A DNA stretch of 64,000 bases from Azospirillum sp. TSH58 (GCF_003119115.1 NZ_CP022364.1:1502001-1566000); one strand, 5' to 3'; numbered from the stretch's first letter, positions 1 through 10,390 are shown. Made by a program: numbers and translations. The notes: generated by a model from the letters alone, not told the origin.

Positions 1-19
1 GATTTCGTGCTCCGGCCGG

Positions 20-1741
20 TCAGATCAGGGAAAGAAGCGTCTCGTGCACCTCGCGGGCGCGGATCGGCAGCGGGCCGGGGCGGCTGAACACCGACACCTT
101 GCCCGGCAGGTCGTAATGCCCGCGGAGGAACTTGTGGAACTGGGCGCCGTGCGTCTGCTCGACGACCAGAACCTTGGAGACGCCGTCCAGCGCCGCGGCC
201 AGCTTGGCCGGCTGGACCGGGGAGATCAGGCGGATGGCGACCAGCCGGGCCTTGGTGCCGGCGGCCTCCAGCCGGCGCACCGCCTCGCGCGACGGGCCGG
301 TGGCGGAGCCCCAGGTGACGACGGCGATCTCGCCCTCGCCCTCGACGTCGGCCCAGGCGTCGCCGTAGTCGTAGCTGGTCAGCTTGCGCAGGCGCTTGTC
401 GAGCTGCTTCTGGTGGTCCGACGCCTGCGAGGACGGCAGGGCGTTCTCCGCATGCTCCAGCCCATCGGCGGTGTGCTCGCCGCCCGGCATGCCGGGGATG
501 GCGGCGGGGGAGACGCCCGATTCGGTGTTGGCGTAGCGCAGGTACTTGCCCTCGCCGCCGAGATCGGTCGCCAGCAGGCGGTTGGCCTTGTGGGGGGCGT
601 CGGCCGGCTTGTCGACGATGGCGCGGGACTGGCCCATCGCCTGATCGGACAGCACGATCGCCGGAGTCTGCAGCGCCTCGGCCAGATGCACCGCCCACTG
701 GGTGGTGAACAGGCAGTCGCCGATGGAGGTCGGGCCGACCACCAGATGCGGGGCGTCGCCGTGCAGGCCGTAGACGGCGATGTTGAGGTCGGACTGTTCG
801 GACTTGGTCGGGATGCCGGTGGACGGGCCGCCGCGCTGCACGTCGACGATCACCACCGGGGTTTCGGAGGCGACGCCCAGGCCGATGCATTCGGTCATCA
901 GCGACAGGCCGGGGCCGGCGGTCGCGGTGATCGAGGGCACGCCGCTGAAGGAGGCGCCCAGGCACATGGCGATGGAGGCCAGCTCATCCTCCGCCTGGAC
1001 CAGCTTGCCGCCGGTCTTGGCGAGGTTGGGGGCCAGCCACTCCAGGATCTCGGTCGCGGGCGTGATCGGGTAGGCGGCGCAGAACTTCACCCCGCCCTTC
1101 AGCGCGCCCAGGCCGGCGGCCTCGTTGCCGGAGATGTTCCAGCGGGTGGCGCCCTCCTTGTTGGGGGCGGCCAGCTCCAGGCCGAGGTTCCAGCCGGCGG
1201 CCTCCTTGGACCCGGCGTCGATGCCGGCGTTGGACGCCTGGATGGCGGCGTCGCCCTTCTTGCCCAGCGCCTTCTGGATCACCGCGTCGATGCCGGCGCG
1301 CGGCAGGCCGACGATCGCCGCGACGGCGCCGAGGCCGACCATGTTGACGCGCCCGCCGGGGATGCGCCCGGCCAGTTCCTTGATCGGCAGCTCGACCTGC
1401 TTGGCGCCGCTGGCGGCCAGGACCGCGGGCACCTCGCCCTGGCTGGGGTCGGTGATGATGACGCTCTTGTCCGACAGCGGAAGCTCGGCCGCGAAGCGCT
1501 CCACATTCTGCCAGTCGAAGGCGATGATGATGTCGAAGCGGTCCCCCGGACCGTGAACGGGTGTCGGCGACAGGCGAACGAGGGCGGCGGCTTCACCGCC
1601 ACGGATCTGCGGGCCGGTCGACCGCGACATCAATCCGTACCATCCCACGTTGGCGGCGGCATCCAGCAGCATCTGTCCGGCGGTCATCGCGCCGGCGCCA
1701 CCGCTGCCCACCAGGGCAATCGTGACCGAGTCCACTGTCAT
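20..1741 (-). CDS. korA: 2-oxoacid:acceptor oxidoreductase, fused gamma-alpha subunit (KorA-like)
   Basis: Likely the alpha subunit of a 2-oxoglutarate:ferredoxin oxidoreductase, which makes acyl-CoA from a 2-oxoacid and passes electrons to ferredoxin. The 573-residue protein has an N-terminal gamma-type domain (GSGGAGAMTAG near residues 12-22, up to about 185) fused to the pyrimidine-binding alpha domain, which begins around GNEAAGLGALKGG (about 205) and continues with YPITPATE. The thiamine-diphosphate motif is absent, as expected, because it lies in the beta subunit. The stop is at the window edge, and the complement of bases 1-19 has a GGAG ribosome-binding site, so korB probably follows just outside the window. 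The ATG at 1741 is preceded by AAGGGA. The substrate (2-oxoglutarate rather than pyruvate) is inferred from family resemblance. Confidence 0.88.
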   Translation of the reverse strand: MTVDSVTIALVGSGGAGAMTAGQMLLDAAANVGWYGLMSRSTGPQIRGGEAAALVRLSPTPVHGPGDRFDIIIAFDWQNVERFAAELPLSDKSVIITDPSQGEVPAVLAASGAKQVELPIKELAGRIPGGRVNMVGLGAVAAIVGLPRAGIDAVIQKALGKKGDAAIQASNAGIDAGSKEAAGWNLGLELAAPNKEGATRWNISGNEAAGLGALKGGVKFCAAYPITPATEILEWLAPNLAKTGGKLVQAEDELASIAMCLGASFSGVPSITATAGPGLSLMTECIGLGVASETPVVIVDVQRGGPSTGIPTKSEQSDLNIAVYGLHGDAPHLVVGPTSIGDCLFTTQWAVHLAEALQTPAIVLSDQAMGQSRAIVDKPADAPHKANRLLATDLGGEGKYLRYANTESGVSPAAIPGMPGGEHTADGLEHAENALPSSQASDHQKQLDKRLRKLTSYDYGDAWADVEGEGEIAVVTWGSATGPSREAVRRLEAAGTKARLVAIRLISPVQPAKLAAALDGVSKVLVVEQTHGAQFHKFLRGHYDLPGKVSVFSRPGPLPIRAREVHETLLSLI

Positions 1742-1968
1742 TGGTTAATCCCTTGCGTCCGAATGTGAGTCGCCCGACGCCCGTACGGCTACGTCAGCAT
1801 TGCGGAACAGGGGAATGATCTGGCGCAAATCGGACGGAAGACGTCACGATTTTGCGAAGTCGCGTCATGGAATGGCCCGACCAATTTCTTGCCCGGCGAC
1901 CGGGAATCCCTTTGCGCCGACTGGTGCCGGGATTGTTTCCGGACCGGAATGGCAGGCGCCGTCGCAGG

Positions 1969-2673
1969 CTACTCGCTGTAGCGTTCTTCCCGCCAGGGGT
2001 CGGCGTCATTGTGATAACCGCGGACCTCCCAATAGCCGCGACGGTCCTCCGCCAGGACCTCGATTCGCTTCACCCACTTGGCGCTCTTCCAGAAATAGAG
2101 CTTCGGCACGACGACTCGGACGGGCCCGCCATGGTCCCGGCTGATCGGCTGGCCCTCCCAGCCGGTGGCGAGCAGCGCGTCCTCCGCCGCGAAGGCCTCC
2201 AGCGGCAGGTTGGTGGTGTAGCCGTCCGAGGAATGGCAGAGGACGAAGCGGGCCTCCGGCCGCGGCCTCACGACCGACAGCAGGTGCCGCGTCGACACCC
2301 CGTCCCAACGGTTGTCGTAGCGCGACCATGTGGTGACGCAGTGGATGTCGGAGACGACGCGCTCCCGCGGCTGGGCCTGCAGGTCCGCCCAGGTCCAGGT
2401 GACGGGATTCTCGACCAGCCCGTCCACCGCCAGGGTCCAGTTCGCCTCGCTCACCCGCGGCAGGATGCCGAGGTCGAGCACCGGCCAGCTTTCCACCAGG
2501 CGCTGGCCCGGCGGCAGGCGGTCGCGCGCCGGGTCGGCGGTCTCCCCGGTCAGGCCCCTGCCCTCGCGCGCCCATTGCTCCTTGGTGGCGACCAGCTTGT
2601 CGCGGATCCGGCCGTCTTGCGGGATGTCCCGGGGGCCGTCCTGTGGCCCGTCTTGCGGGGTGTCGTCGGCCAT
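1969..2673 (-). CDS. Sulfite-oxidase-like molybdopterin-dependent oxidoreductase
   Basis: A 234-residue protein of the sulfite oxidase / YedY-like molybdopterin-binding fold. SDIHCVTTWSRYDNRW carries the cysteine expected to ligate molybdenum, and HSSDGYTTNLPLEA and DHGGPVRVVVPKLYFWKSAKW are typical family stretches. There is no signal peptide or membrane segment, so it is probably cytoplasmic. I chose the start at 2673 because GGAGG lies 7 nt upstream; an in-frame start 21 codons earlier lacks such a site. The N-terminus is a short low-complexity run with repeated QDG units, matching other slippage-like repeats in this window. The physiological substrate is unknown; bona fide sulfite oxidase activity cannot be assumed. 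Confidence 0.85.
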   Translation of the reverse strand: MADDTPQDGPQDGPRDIPQDGRIRDKLVATKEQWAREGRGLTGETADPARDRLPPGQRLVESWPVLDLGILPRVSEANWTLAVDGLVENPVTWTWADLQAQPRERVVSDIHCVTTWSRYDNRWDGVSTRHLLSVVRPRPEARFVLCHSSDGYTTNLPLEAFAAEDALLATGWEGQPISRDHGGPVRVVVPKLYFWKSAKWVKRIEVLAEDRRGYWEVRGYHNDADPWREERYSE

Positions 2674-2973
2674 GGCGGTCCTCCGAAGGGGTGGATCGGC
2701 AGCGATGTCTCTGGTGGGCGGTAAGGATTTATGCATGGATGGGCGCCGGTGTCAGCGCCGATGCCGTGGTTTCTTGCGGTGCGAAAGACTGATCCGCCGC
2801 CCTTTCGTCCCATTTTCCACGGTTGGACTGGAAATAGACGGTTCGGACGGTCGCCCTGCCCCTGTTCACGCCCTGTCTTGCTCTGATAGCATGTCCGCTA
2901 TGCATTACCTGCCACGTTGCCGCCCATGACCACTGCCCTGCCCGTCGCCCCGCACGCCGATGCGGCGCCCACC

Positions 2974-3033
2974 GGGCTGGATAGGGCCGGGCTGGATAGG
3001 GCCGGGCTGGATAGGGCCGGGCCGGACAGGGCT
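2974..3033 (+). repeat. 15-bp tandem repeat x4 in the kinase N-terminus
   Basis: Four consecutive 15-bp units (GGGCTGGATAGGGCC three times, then GGGCCGGACAGGGCT) encode pentapeptides of the GLDRA type. Confidence 0.95.
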
Positions 3034-3629
3034 CCGGAGGATGTGGCTGGGTTGGCCTGGCTGGACGCGCTCGCCACGCCGCTGTGGCTGCTCCATCCCG
3101 ATGGCCTGACCCTGTGGCTGAACGGCGCCGCCCGCGCGCTGATCGGCCTGGAGCGCGACGCGCCCGCCGCCGCCGTCCGGGTCGGCCTGTCCAGCCGATT
3201 TCCCGCCGCGCTGGAGCAGGCCGCCGCGGGGCGGACGGTGGAGGCGCGGGCGACCATCCACGCCCCCTGACCATACCGCTGGAGGTGGATCTCCGGCTGG
3301 TTCCGGCGCCGCGCCCGAGCGGGCTGATCCTGGCGGAAGCGCCCGCCGACAGCGGCGCCCGGCAGGAGATGATGCGGCTGAACGAGCAGCTCATCGCGCT
3401 GTCCTACGCCTATCCCGACATCCGCTTCGAACTGCTGCGCGACGGCACCATCCTCGACTTCGCCGCCGCCAGCCCCGGCGACCTGAACGTCCCCGCCGAG
3501 CGTTTCCTGGCCCACCGCGTGCAGGAGGTGCTGCCCGATCCCGCCGCCGGGATGCTGGCCGCGGCGCTGGGGCGGCTGAACGAGGGGCAGACGGTCATCG
3601 GCCTGGATTTCTCCCTGCCGCCGCCACCT

Positions 3630-3689
3630 GGCCAGACGGGGGCTGGCCAGACGGGGGCAGGGCAGACGGGGGCAGGGCAGACGGGAGCC
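3630..3689 (+). repeat. 15-bp tandem repeat x4 inside the kinase PAS domain
   Basis: Four units of the type GGCCAGACGGGGGCT encode repeated GQTGA pentapeptides, inserted in a loop of the second PAS domain. Confidence 0.95.
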
Positions 3690-4982
3690 ACCAAATTCTT
3701 CGAGGCGCGGCTGGTCGCTTTGCCGGACAGCGACCGGGTGATGTGCAGCATCCGCAACGTCACGGAGCGGGTGCAGGCGGAAAGCGCGGCGCGGCGCGCC
3801 CATCATCTGCTGTCCGACGCCATCGAATGCATCACCGAGGGCTTCGTGCTGTACGACGCCCAGGACCGGCTGGTGCTGTGCAACGGGCGCTATCGGGAGC
3901 TGTTCTCCGCCAACACCGACCTCATCACGCCGGGCGCCAGCTTCGAGGAGGTGCTGCGCGGCGGGGTGGAGCGCGGCGTCTATCAGGTGCCGGACGGTGA
4001 CCTGGACGGCTGGATCGCGCGGCGCATCGAGCAGCACCGCGGAGCCGGCGCTCCCATGGAGGTGCGGCTTCACGACGGGCGCTGGATCCGCATCGAGGAG
4101 TGGCGGACCCACGAGGGCGGGACCGTCGGCATCCGCGCCGACATCACCGACCTCAAGGCCCGCGAGACCGAACTGAGCGCCGCCCGCGACGAGGCCGAAC
4201 AGGCCAACCAGCGCAAGTCCGACTACGTCCACCATCTGAGCCACGAACTGCGCACGCCGCTGAACGCCGTGCTCGGTTTCGCCCAGATCATCCATGACGA
4301 GATGATGGGGCCGAACAACCCGCGCTACCGCGAGTATGCCGGCCAGATCGCGGCGGCCGGCGTCTACATGCTGGACCTCATCAACAACCTGCTCGACCTC
4401 GCGCGGATCGAGGCGGGGCGGATGGACCTGCACGAGGAGGCCTGCAACCTGTCCCTGCTGGTCGATCTGACCTTCGGCATGATGCAGCCGCGGGCGTGCG
4501 AGGCGGCGGTGGCGCTGTGCATGGAAATCCCCGACGATCTGCCGAGCCTGCACGGCGACGCCTCGCAGATCCGGCAGATGCTGACCAACCTGATCGGCAA
4601 CGCCATCAAGTTCTCCCCACCCAAGGACGGGCGCGTGCGGGTGCGTGCGGAACTGACGGAGGACGGCGGCATCGCGCTGACCGTCGCCGACAACGGCATC
4701 GGCATGCGGCCCGAACAAATCCCGGTGGCGCTGGACGCCTTCGGACAGGTGCATGGCCGCAACCAGGGCCATAATCAAGGCCGTGACCGGGCGGCGGAGC
4801 GCGGCTCCGGCCTGGGCCTGCCGCTGACCCGCGCGCTGATCGCGCTGCACGGCGGCACCTTCCACATCGACAGCCGGGTCGGGGCGGGCACGACCGTGCG
4901 GCTGACCTTCCCGGCCTGCCGGGTCGGTGGGGGTGTGCAACGGTTCTGAGGGCCGGCGGCGCTCTGCCCTGAACAACGCTCT

Positions 4983-5027
4983 GCCCTGAAACGCGCCCCT
5001 CTGAAACGCGCCCCTCTGAAACGCGCA
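4983..5027. repeat. 15-bp tandem repeat x3, intergenic
   Basis: Three units of CCTCTGAAACGCGCC (the first and last slightly varied) follow the histidine kinase stop. They are directly followed by a GC-rich inverted repeat (ACGGCCGC at about 5027 pairing with GCGGCCGT near 5058) that could act as a terminator for the convergent genes. No U-rich tract is visible. Confidence 0.8.
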
Positions 5028-5121
5028 ACGGCCGCGCGCGCGGAACGCGCGGCGGCCGTGGACTCACAAGACGAAACCCGCAGGAAAGACGGGCAGCCTG
5101 TCGAGGCGCGCGGACTTGGCC

Positions 5122-5685
5122 TTAAGCGGCCTTGCGGACGGCGGCGGCCTCGGAGAAGACCTTCACGACCTGCTCGACGAAGGCGGCCAGCTCGTCATGG
5201 CCCAGCGCCGTGATGGTCACGTTGTCCACCACCAGGGCCTCGTCGCTGATCTTGCCGCCGGCGGCTTCCAGCTCGGCGCGGACGGCCTCGGGGGCGGCCA
5301 GCGTGCGGCCCTTCAGCTTGCCCGGGATGGCCAGGAGCTGGATGCCCTGGTCGATCGCGGCGATCGGCTTGCCGGCGTCCAGGAAATGGCCGACGATGCG
5401 GCGGGTGTGGGCGCTCTGCTGGAGCTTGGTGACGCTGCGCTCGCCACCCGGCAGCAGCAGCATGTCATAGTCGGCACCCAGAACCTCACCGACCTGCTTG
5501 TCCACCGGGAAGTAATGGCCCCAGGACTTGCCGTGCCAGCCGTTCACCAGACCCTGTTCAGGGGAAATCGTACGAAGAGTAGCGCCGGTCTTGAGGAGAG
5601 CCCGTTGCGGCTCCGTCATCTCCAGTTCCTCAAAGCCGTTGGCGACGAGAATGGCAATGCTCTTTCCTGCGAGGGGTTGATCCAT
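5122..5685 (-). CDS. PfpI/DJ-1 family protein lacking the nucleophilic cysteine
   Basis: A 187-residue class I glutamine-amidotransferase-like protein (PfpI / DJ-1 / catalase C-terminal fold). The N-terminal strand (IAILVANGFEELEM) and LLLPGG motif fit the family. At the nucleophile elbow, where active members read AICHG, this protein reads AIDQG, so both the cysteine and the following histidine are replaced. It is therefore likely to be a non-hydrolytic, binding or structural homologue. The start at 5685 is preferred over 5703 because AAAGGA precedes it at good spacing. It is monocistronic; upstream lies a long gene-poor gap shared with aceA. Confidence 0.8.
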   Translation of the reverse strand: MDQPLAGKSIAILVANGFEELEMTEPQRALLKTGATLRTISPEQGLVNGWHGKSWGHYFPVDKQVGEVLGADYDMLLLPGGERSVTKLQQSAHTRRIVGHFLDAGKPIAAIDQGIQLLAIPGKLKGRTLAAPEAVRAELEAAGGKISDEALVVDNVTITALGHDELAAFVEQVVKVFSEAAAVRKAA

Positions 5686-6099
5686 ACTGTCTTGTCCTTT
5701 CATCGTTCAACCAGAATGCGCGGGCCATCGCCGAGAATGCGCCGTCGGGGAAAAGAAACGGCGCACGCCGCGCAAGATCTTGCGCGGCGATGGGACCCGC
5801 AGCCGGCCCTCGTCACGTGAGGTCCGGCGGGGGGGCAATTACGCCCCTGATCGGTTTGTGGTGAGCATGGAACACAAGTGGCGGCAACGAGGTCCCAAGT
5901 CAATGGCTTATTCCGCACTGCAACGCAGCTTCCCCACCATCGGGCAGGGCAACCGGCGCGGCGATTTCGCGGTCGCGCTCAAGACTTAATCACGATTTCC
6001 CGATTGTGGCGGTTGGGATGGCGCAGGTCAGCCATGCCGTCACGGCGCGGCTATGAAAACGGGGTGTGACAACGAATGGTCGCAGAAAACGGACCGCCA

Positions 6100-6135
6100 C
6101 AAAAAAGAAGCGGCCGGAGGCGGACCCCCGGCCGT
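6100..6135 (-). terminator. Intrinsic terminator, probably ending the aceA transcript or a small RNA
   Basis: On the minus strand CGGCCGG (6128-6134) pairs with CCGGCCG (6111-6117), followed by CTTCTTTTTT. It is about 250 nt beyond the aceA stop codon. Confidence 0.6.
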
Positions 6136-6249
6136 TTGAAGTCAATAGCGTCAGCCGTTCGAAGAGATCCGGCTCGCACACCGGATCGGGAACCACCGGT
6201 CACCGGGGCGGCGGGCCGAAGCCAACCGTCCGGAGGATCGGCGCAAACC

Positions 6250-6300
6250 GGTCATACGGCCCGAGCCGGGGAGGCTGCCGCGATGGGCGGCCGTATGACC
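6250..6300. repeat. Perfect 12-bp inverted repeat
   Basis: GGTCATACGGCC (6250-6261) and GGCCGTATGACC (6289-6300) are exact reverse complements separated by 27 nt. They would form a strong stem in the aceA 3' region. Function unknown. Confidence 0.8.
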
Positions 6301-6384
6301 CTTTCACACTTTGCGGGGGCAAAGTGCTGTCTCGTTCGAGGCGGGCGCGTCCGGCGAATGGCGCCGGGCGCGCCCACCGGATGA

Positions 6385-7662
<1,278 letters not shown>

Positions 7663-7756
7663 GGTCGTTTTCCTTCTTTTCGTCACCGTTGCGCTGCTTT
7701 TGAGCGCTGCCCTGACAAAACAACTAAAACGACCTTCGCTGCCTTGCAACATGCCC

Positions 7757-7826
7757 TTGTTTGTAAAAGGGTCTGTTTGTAAACTGCTGTCTGAAAAGCT
7801 CTGTAAATCGGTAAATATTGTAAATC
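7757..7826. promoter_or_regulatory. Repeated TTTGTAAA boxes between aceA and its regulator
   Basis: TTTGTAAA occurs at 7760-7767 and 7776-7783 (16 bp apart), followed by shorter TGTAAA/GGTAAA/TTGTAAAT relatives at 7801-7807, 7810-7816 and 7817-7825. The core resembles the TTTGCAAA half of the known corynebacterial RamB operator. The site lies just upstream of the regulator ATG at 7851, so autoregulation plus control of aceA is a reasonable inference. Confidence 0.55.
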
Positions 7827-7850
7827 AGCTCAGCTGGAGTTGGGGCGGTC

Positions 7851-9293
7851 ATGGACAAGAAGGCGATGCTGGGTCCGAAGGTGCGTCGGCTGCGCCGCGA
7901 CCATGGGCTGACCCAGGCCCAGATGGCCGAGCAGCTGGGCATCTCCCCGAGCTACCTGAACCTGATCGAGCACAACCAGCGCCCGGTCACCGTGCCGCTG
8001 CTGCTGAAGTTGGGCCAGAATTTCGGGGTGGACCTGCAGAGCTTCGCGGAGGACGAGGAAAGCCGCCTCGTCGCCGGGCTGCGCGAGGTGTTCGCCGACC
8101 CGCTGTTCGACGGCTCGGACATCAAGAACCAGGACTTCCGCGAACTGGCGGCGGTGGCCCCGACGCTGGGGCAGGCGGTGGTGGCGCTCTACCGCGCCTT
8201 CCGCACCAGCCGCGACGACCTGCAGACCCTGTCGGAACGGGTGGCCGACCGCGAGAAGCTGCATCTGGTCCAGACCTCCTCCTTCCCGCAGGACGAGGTG
8301 CGCGACCTGTTCCAGGCCCATTCCAACCATTTCGCCGATCTCGAGGCGGCGGCGGAGGAACTGTGGCAGGAGGGCCGGCTGGAGAAGGGCGACCTGTACC
8401 GCGGCCTGACCGATTACCTGCTGAACAACCACAGCGTCCGCGTCCGGCTGCTGCCCTCCGACATCATGGGCTACGCGGTGCGCCGCTTCGACCGGCACGG
8501 GCGGCGCATCCTGCTGTCGGAGATGCTGGCGCCGTCCGGGCGCAACTTCCAGCTCGCCTGCCAGATCGCCCTGCTGCGCCACCGCGACCTGCTGAACCAG
8601 ATCGTCGAGTCGTCCGGTCTGACGGGGGACGAGGCGCGGCGCTTGGCCCGCATCGGTCTCGCCAACTATTTCGCGGCGGCGGTGGTGATGCCCTACGCCC
8701 GCTTCTGGGAGGCGGCCAATCAGGTTCGATACGACATCGAAATATTGCGGCGCCGGTTCGATGCCTCGTTCGAACAGGTCTGCCAGCGGCTGACCACGCT
8801 GCAGCGGCCGGGGGCGAAGGGCGTTCCCTTCTTCCTGATGCGGGTGGACAGCGCGGGCAACGTGTCCAAGCGCTTTTCCGGCGCCGGCTTCCATCTGGCG
8901 CGCTTCGGCGGCGGCTGTGCCCGCTGGATCGTCTACGAGGCCTTCCGCACGCCGGGAAAAATCCACAGCCAGCTGGCCCAGATGCCCGACGGCACCACCT
9001 ACTTCTCCATCGCCCGCACGGTGGTGAAGGCCGGCGGCGGCTTCCGCAGCCCGCCGCAGCAGTTCGCCATCGCGCTGGGCTGCGATCTCCAGCACGCCGC
9101 GCAGATCACCTATGCGGACGGTGTGGATCTTGAAAACACCGAGGCGGCGACGCCCATCGGTGTGAATTGCCGGCTCTGTCCGCGGTTGGACTGCTCGCAG
9201 CGCGCCTTCCCGCCGCTGAACCATCGCCTGATTGTCGATGAGAATCTGCGGGGTTTGTCGCCCTATCTCTTCGCCCCGCCGGCGGGAGAGTAG
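7851..9293 (+). CDS. ScfR/RamB-type short-chain-acyl responsive regulator (HTH XRE + DUF2083)
   Basis: A 480-residue transcription factor. Residues about 8-62 form an XRE helix-turn-helix (LRRDHGLTQAQMAEQLGISP, then SYLNLIEHNQRPVT). The middle resembles an IrrE-like region (GRRILLSEMLAPSGRNFQLA, then ARRLARIGLANYFAAAVVMPY). The C-terminal DUF2083-like part ends with cysteines in CRLCPRLDCSQRAFPPL. Members of this family, such as RamB in actinobacteria, sense acyl-CoA or propionate status and regulate glyoxylate-cycle or methylcitrate genes. Its divergent placement beside aceA supports the same role. The cysteine cluster could bind a metal; that is inference. Confidence 0.87.
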   Translation: MDKKAMLGPKVRRLRRDHGLTQAQMAEQLGISPSYLNLIEHNQRPVTVPLLLKLGQNFGVDLQSFAEDEESRLVAGLREVFADPLFDGSDIKNQDFRELAAVAPTLGQAVVALYRAFRTSRDDLQTLSERVADREKLHLVQTSSFPQDEVRDLFQAHSNHFADLEAAAEELWQEGRLEKGDLYRGLTDYLLNNHSVRVRLLPSDIMGYAVRRFDRHGRRILLSEMLAPSGRNFQLACQIALLRHRDLLNQIVESSGLTGDEARRLARIGLANYFAAAVVMPYARFWEAANQVRYDIEILRRRFDASFEQVCQRLTTLQRPGAKGVPFFLMRVDSAGNVSKRFSGAGFHLARFGGGCARWIVYEAFRTPGKIHSQLAQMPDGTTYFSIARTVVKAGGGFRSPPQQFAIALGCDLQHAAQITYADGVDLENTEAATPIGVNCRLCPRLDCSQRAFPPLNHRLIVDENLRGLSPYLFAPPAGE

Positions 9294-9337
9294 GGCCGGC
9301 TATTCCGCGATATCGTCTTGTGGTAAGCGAAAAGCCA

Positions 9338-9351
9338 CAACAAAATTGTTG
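9338..9351. promoter_or_regulatory. Dyad upstream of fpr
   Basis: CAACAA-AA-TTGTTG is a perfect inverted repeat with a 2-nt spacer, in an AT-richer stretch about 125 bp before the fpr start. It may be an operator or part of the promoter. Confidence 0.4.
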
Positions 9352-9475
9352 GTATAAATTAGTGGTCTGTTGACGAATTTGTTGTTAAAGAAATGTGCTG
9401 CAATGCGGCACGGCTTGGCTTCTGAAACGACACCGGCCACAGCATGCCGGTCACCGAAACGGACCTGCGGATTCC

Positions 9476-10249
9476 ATGAGCAATCTGATTCATGAGCGCG
9501 TCCTGCGCGTTCACCACTGGACGGACACGCTGTTCAGCTTCACCACCACGCGCGATCCCTCGTTCCGTTTCGATCCCGGACAGTTCACCATGATCGGCCT
9601 GGAGGTGAACGGCCGTCCGCTGCTGCGCGCGTACAGCCTGGTCAGCGCCAGCTATGAGGAGACGCTGGAGTTCTTCTCGATCAAGGTGCAGGACGGCCCG
9701 CTGACCTCGCGCCTCCAGCACCTCAAGGAAGGCGACACGCTGCTGGTCAACCGCAAGGCGACGGGCACGCTGGTCACCGACAACCTGCTGCCGGGCCGCA
9801 ACCTGTACCTGCTCAGCACCGGCACCGGCCTCGCCCCGTTCCTCAGCATCATCAAGGACCCGGAGATGTACGCCCGGTTCGACAAGGTGATCCTGACGCA
9901 CACGACGCGTACGGTCGGCGAGCTGGCGTACGGCGACATCATCAACACCGTCCTGCCGGAGAACGAGTTCTTCGGGGAGGACGTGAAGCAGAAGCTGATC
10001 TATTACCCGACCGTGACGCGCGAGCCGTTCCGCAACCAGGGCCGCATCACCGACCTGATCCGCGACGGCAAGCTGTTCTCGGACGTCGGGCTGGCCCCCT
10101 TCGACCGCGAGGTCGACCGCGTGATGATCTGCGGCAGCCCGGCCATGCTCGACGAGACCAGCGGCATCATGAACGAGCTGGGCTTCTCCATGGGCCACAA
10201 CGGCGAACCCGGTCATTACGTGATCGAAAAGGCTTTTGTGGAGCGCTGA
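9476..10249 (+). CDS. fpr: Ferredoxin--NADP+ reductase
   Basis: A 257-residue flavoprotein moving electrons between NADPH and ferredoxin or flavodoxin, often in oxidative stress or to supply reductant. The FAD-binding motif RAYSLVSASYEE, the STGTGLAPFLSI nucleotide-binding loop and the FxxCGSPAM-like segment (VMICGSPAML) are present, as is the bacterial class II ending HYVIEKAFVER. The ATG at 9476 is the start that aligns with the family; an upstream in-frame extension of 27 codons does not. It is followed by a strong intrinsic terminator, so it is probably transcribed alone. Confidence 0.94.
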   Translation: MSNLIHERVLRVHHWTDTLFSFTTTRDPSFRFDPGQFTMIGLEVNGRPLLRAYSLVSASYEETLEFFSIKVQDGPLTSRLQHLKEGDTLLVNRKATGTLVTDNLLPGRNLYLLSTGTGLAPFLSIIKDPEMYARFDKVILTHTTRTVGELAYGDIINTVLPENEFFGEDVKQKLIYYPTVTREPFRNQGRITDLIRDGKLFSDVGLAPFDREVDRVMICGSPAMLDETSGIMNELGFSMGHNGEPGHYVIEKAFVER

Positions 10250-10349
10250 GCGGAATCGCTGGAATAAAGCGGGCCGTGGTTCGTTGATGGGACGTGACGA
10301 TGGCACGTCATCAACTCCAGTCGGCCCATCGGGCCAGACCGGTCCTTGA

Positions 10350-10390
10350 CGGGCGCGCCTCCCTCGCGGGGGCGCGCCCGTTTTCCTTTT
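10350..10390 (+). terminator. Intrinsic terminator after fpr
   Basis: CGGGCGCGCC (10350-10359) and GGCGCGCCCG (10371-10380) form a 10-bp perfect stem with an 11-nt loop, followed by TTTTCCTTTT. Confidence 0.88.

Larger units (their letters stand above)
2926..4949 (+). pseudogene. PAS-domain sensor histidine kinase interrupted by a 1-base frameshift
   Basis: The ATG at 2926 opens a frame with the start of a PAS domain (LAWLDALATPLWLLHPDG) that stops at 3270. The rest of the same PAS domain (LEVDLRLVPAPRPSGLILAEAP) continues at once in another frame and runs to 4949. Adding one C to the CCCCC run at 3262-3266 restores one protein of about 673 residues. Downstream are two more PAS domains, a HisKA H-box (HHLSHELRTPLNAVLGFAQ), an N-box (LIGNAIKFSPP) and G-boxes (VADNGIGM, GSGLGLPL). 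No membrane segments are visible. Two 15-bp tandem arrays (2974-3033 and 3630-3689) encode GLDRA and GQTGA repeats. A truncated kinase could restart at the ATG at 3369. This may be a sequencing error, a real mutation or slippage expression; the kinase assignment itself is firm. Confidence 0.8.
5704..6384. other. Gene-poor 680-bp gap downstream of aceA
   Basis: I see no convincing coding region; the short frames here lack ribosome-binding sites and family resemblance. The stretch contains a likely intrinsic terminator reading on the minus strand (6100-6135) and a perfect 12-bp inverted repeat (6250-6300), both downstream of the aceA stop. It may hold the aceA 3' untranslated region or a small RNA. 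The part from 5704 to about 6060 also carries the promoter region of the PfpI-like gene. Confidence 0.6.

Noticed and set aside
44..1768. Long open frame on the plus strand opposite korA
   Set aside because: GC-rich codon shadow: composition biased to Arg, Gly and Ala, no family features, no ribosome-binding site.
5780..5989. 69-codon frame upstream of the PfpI-like gene
   Set aside because: No family resemblance and no good ribosome-binding site.
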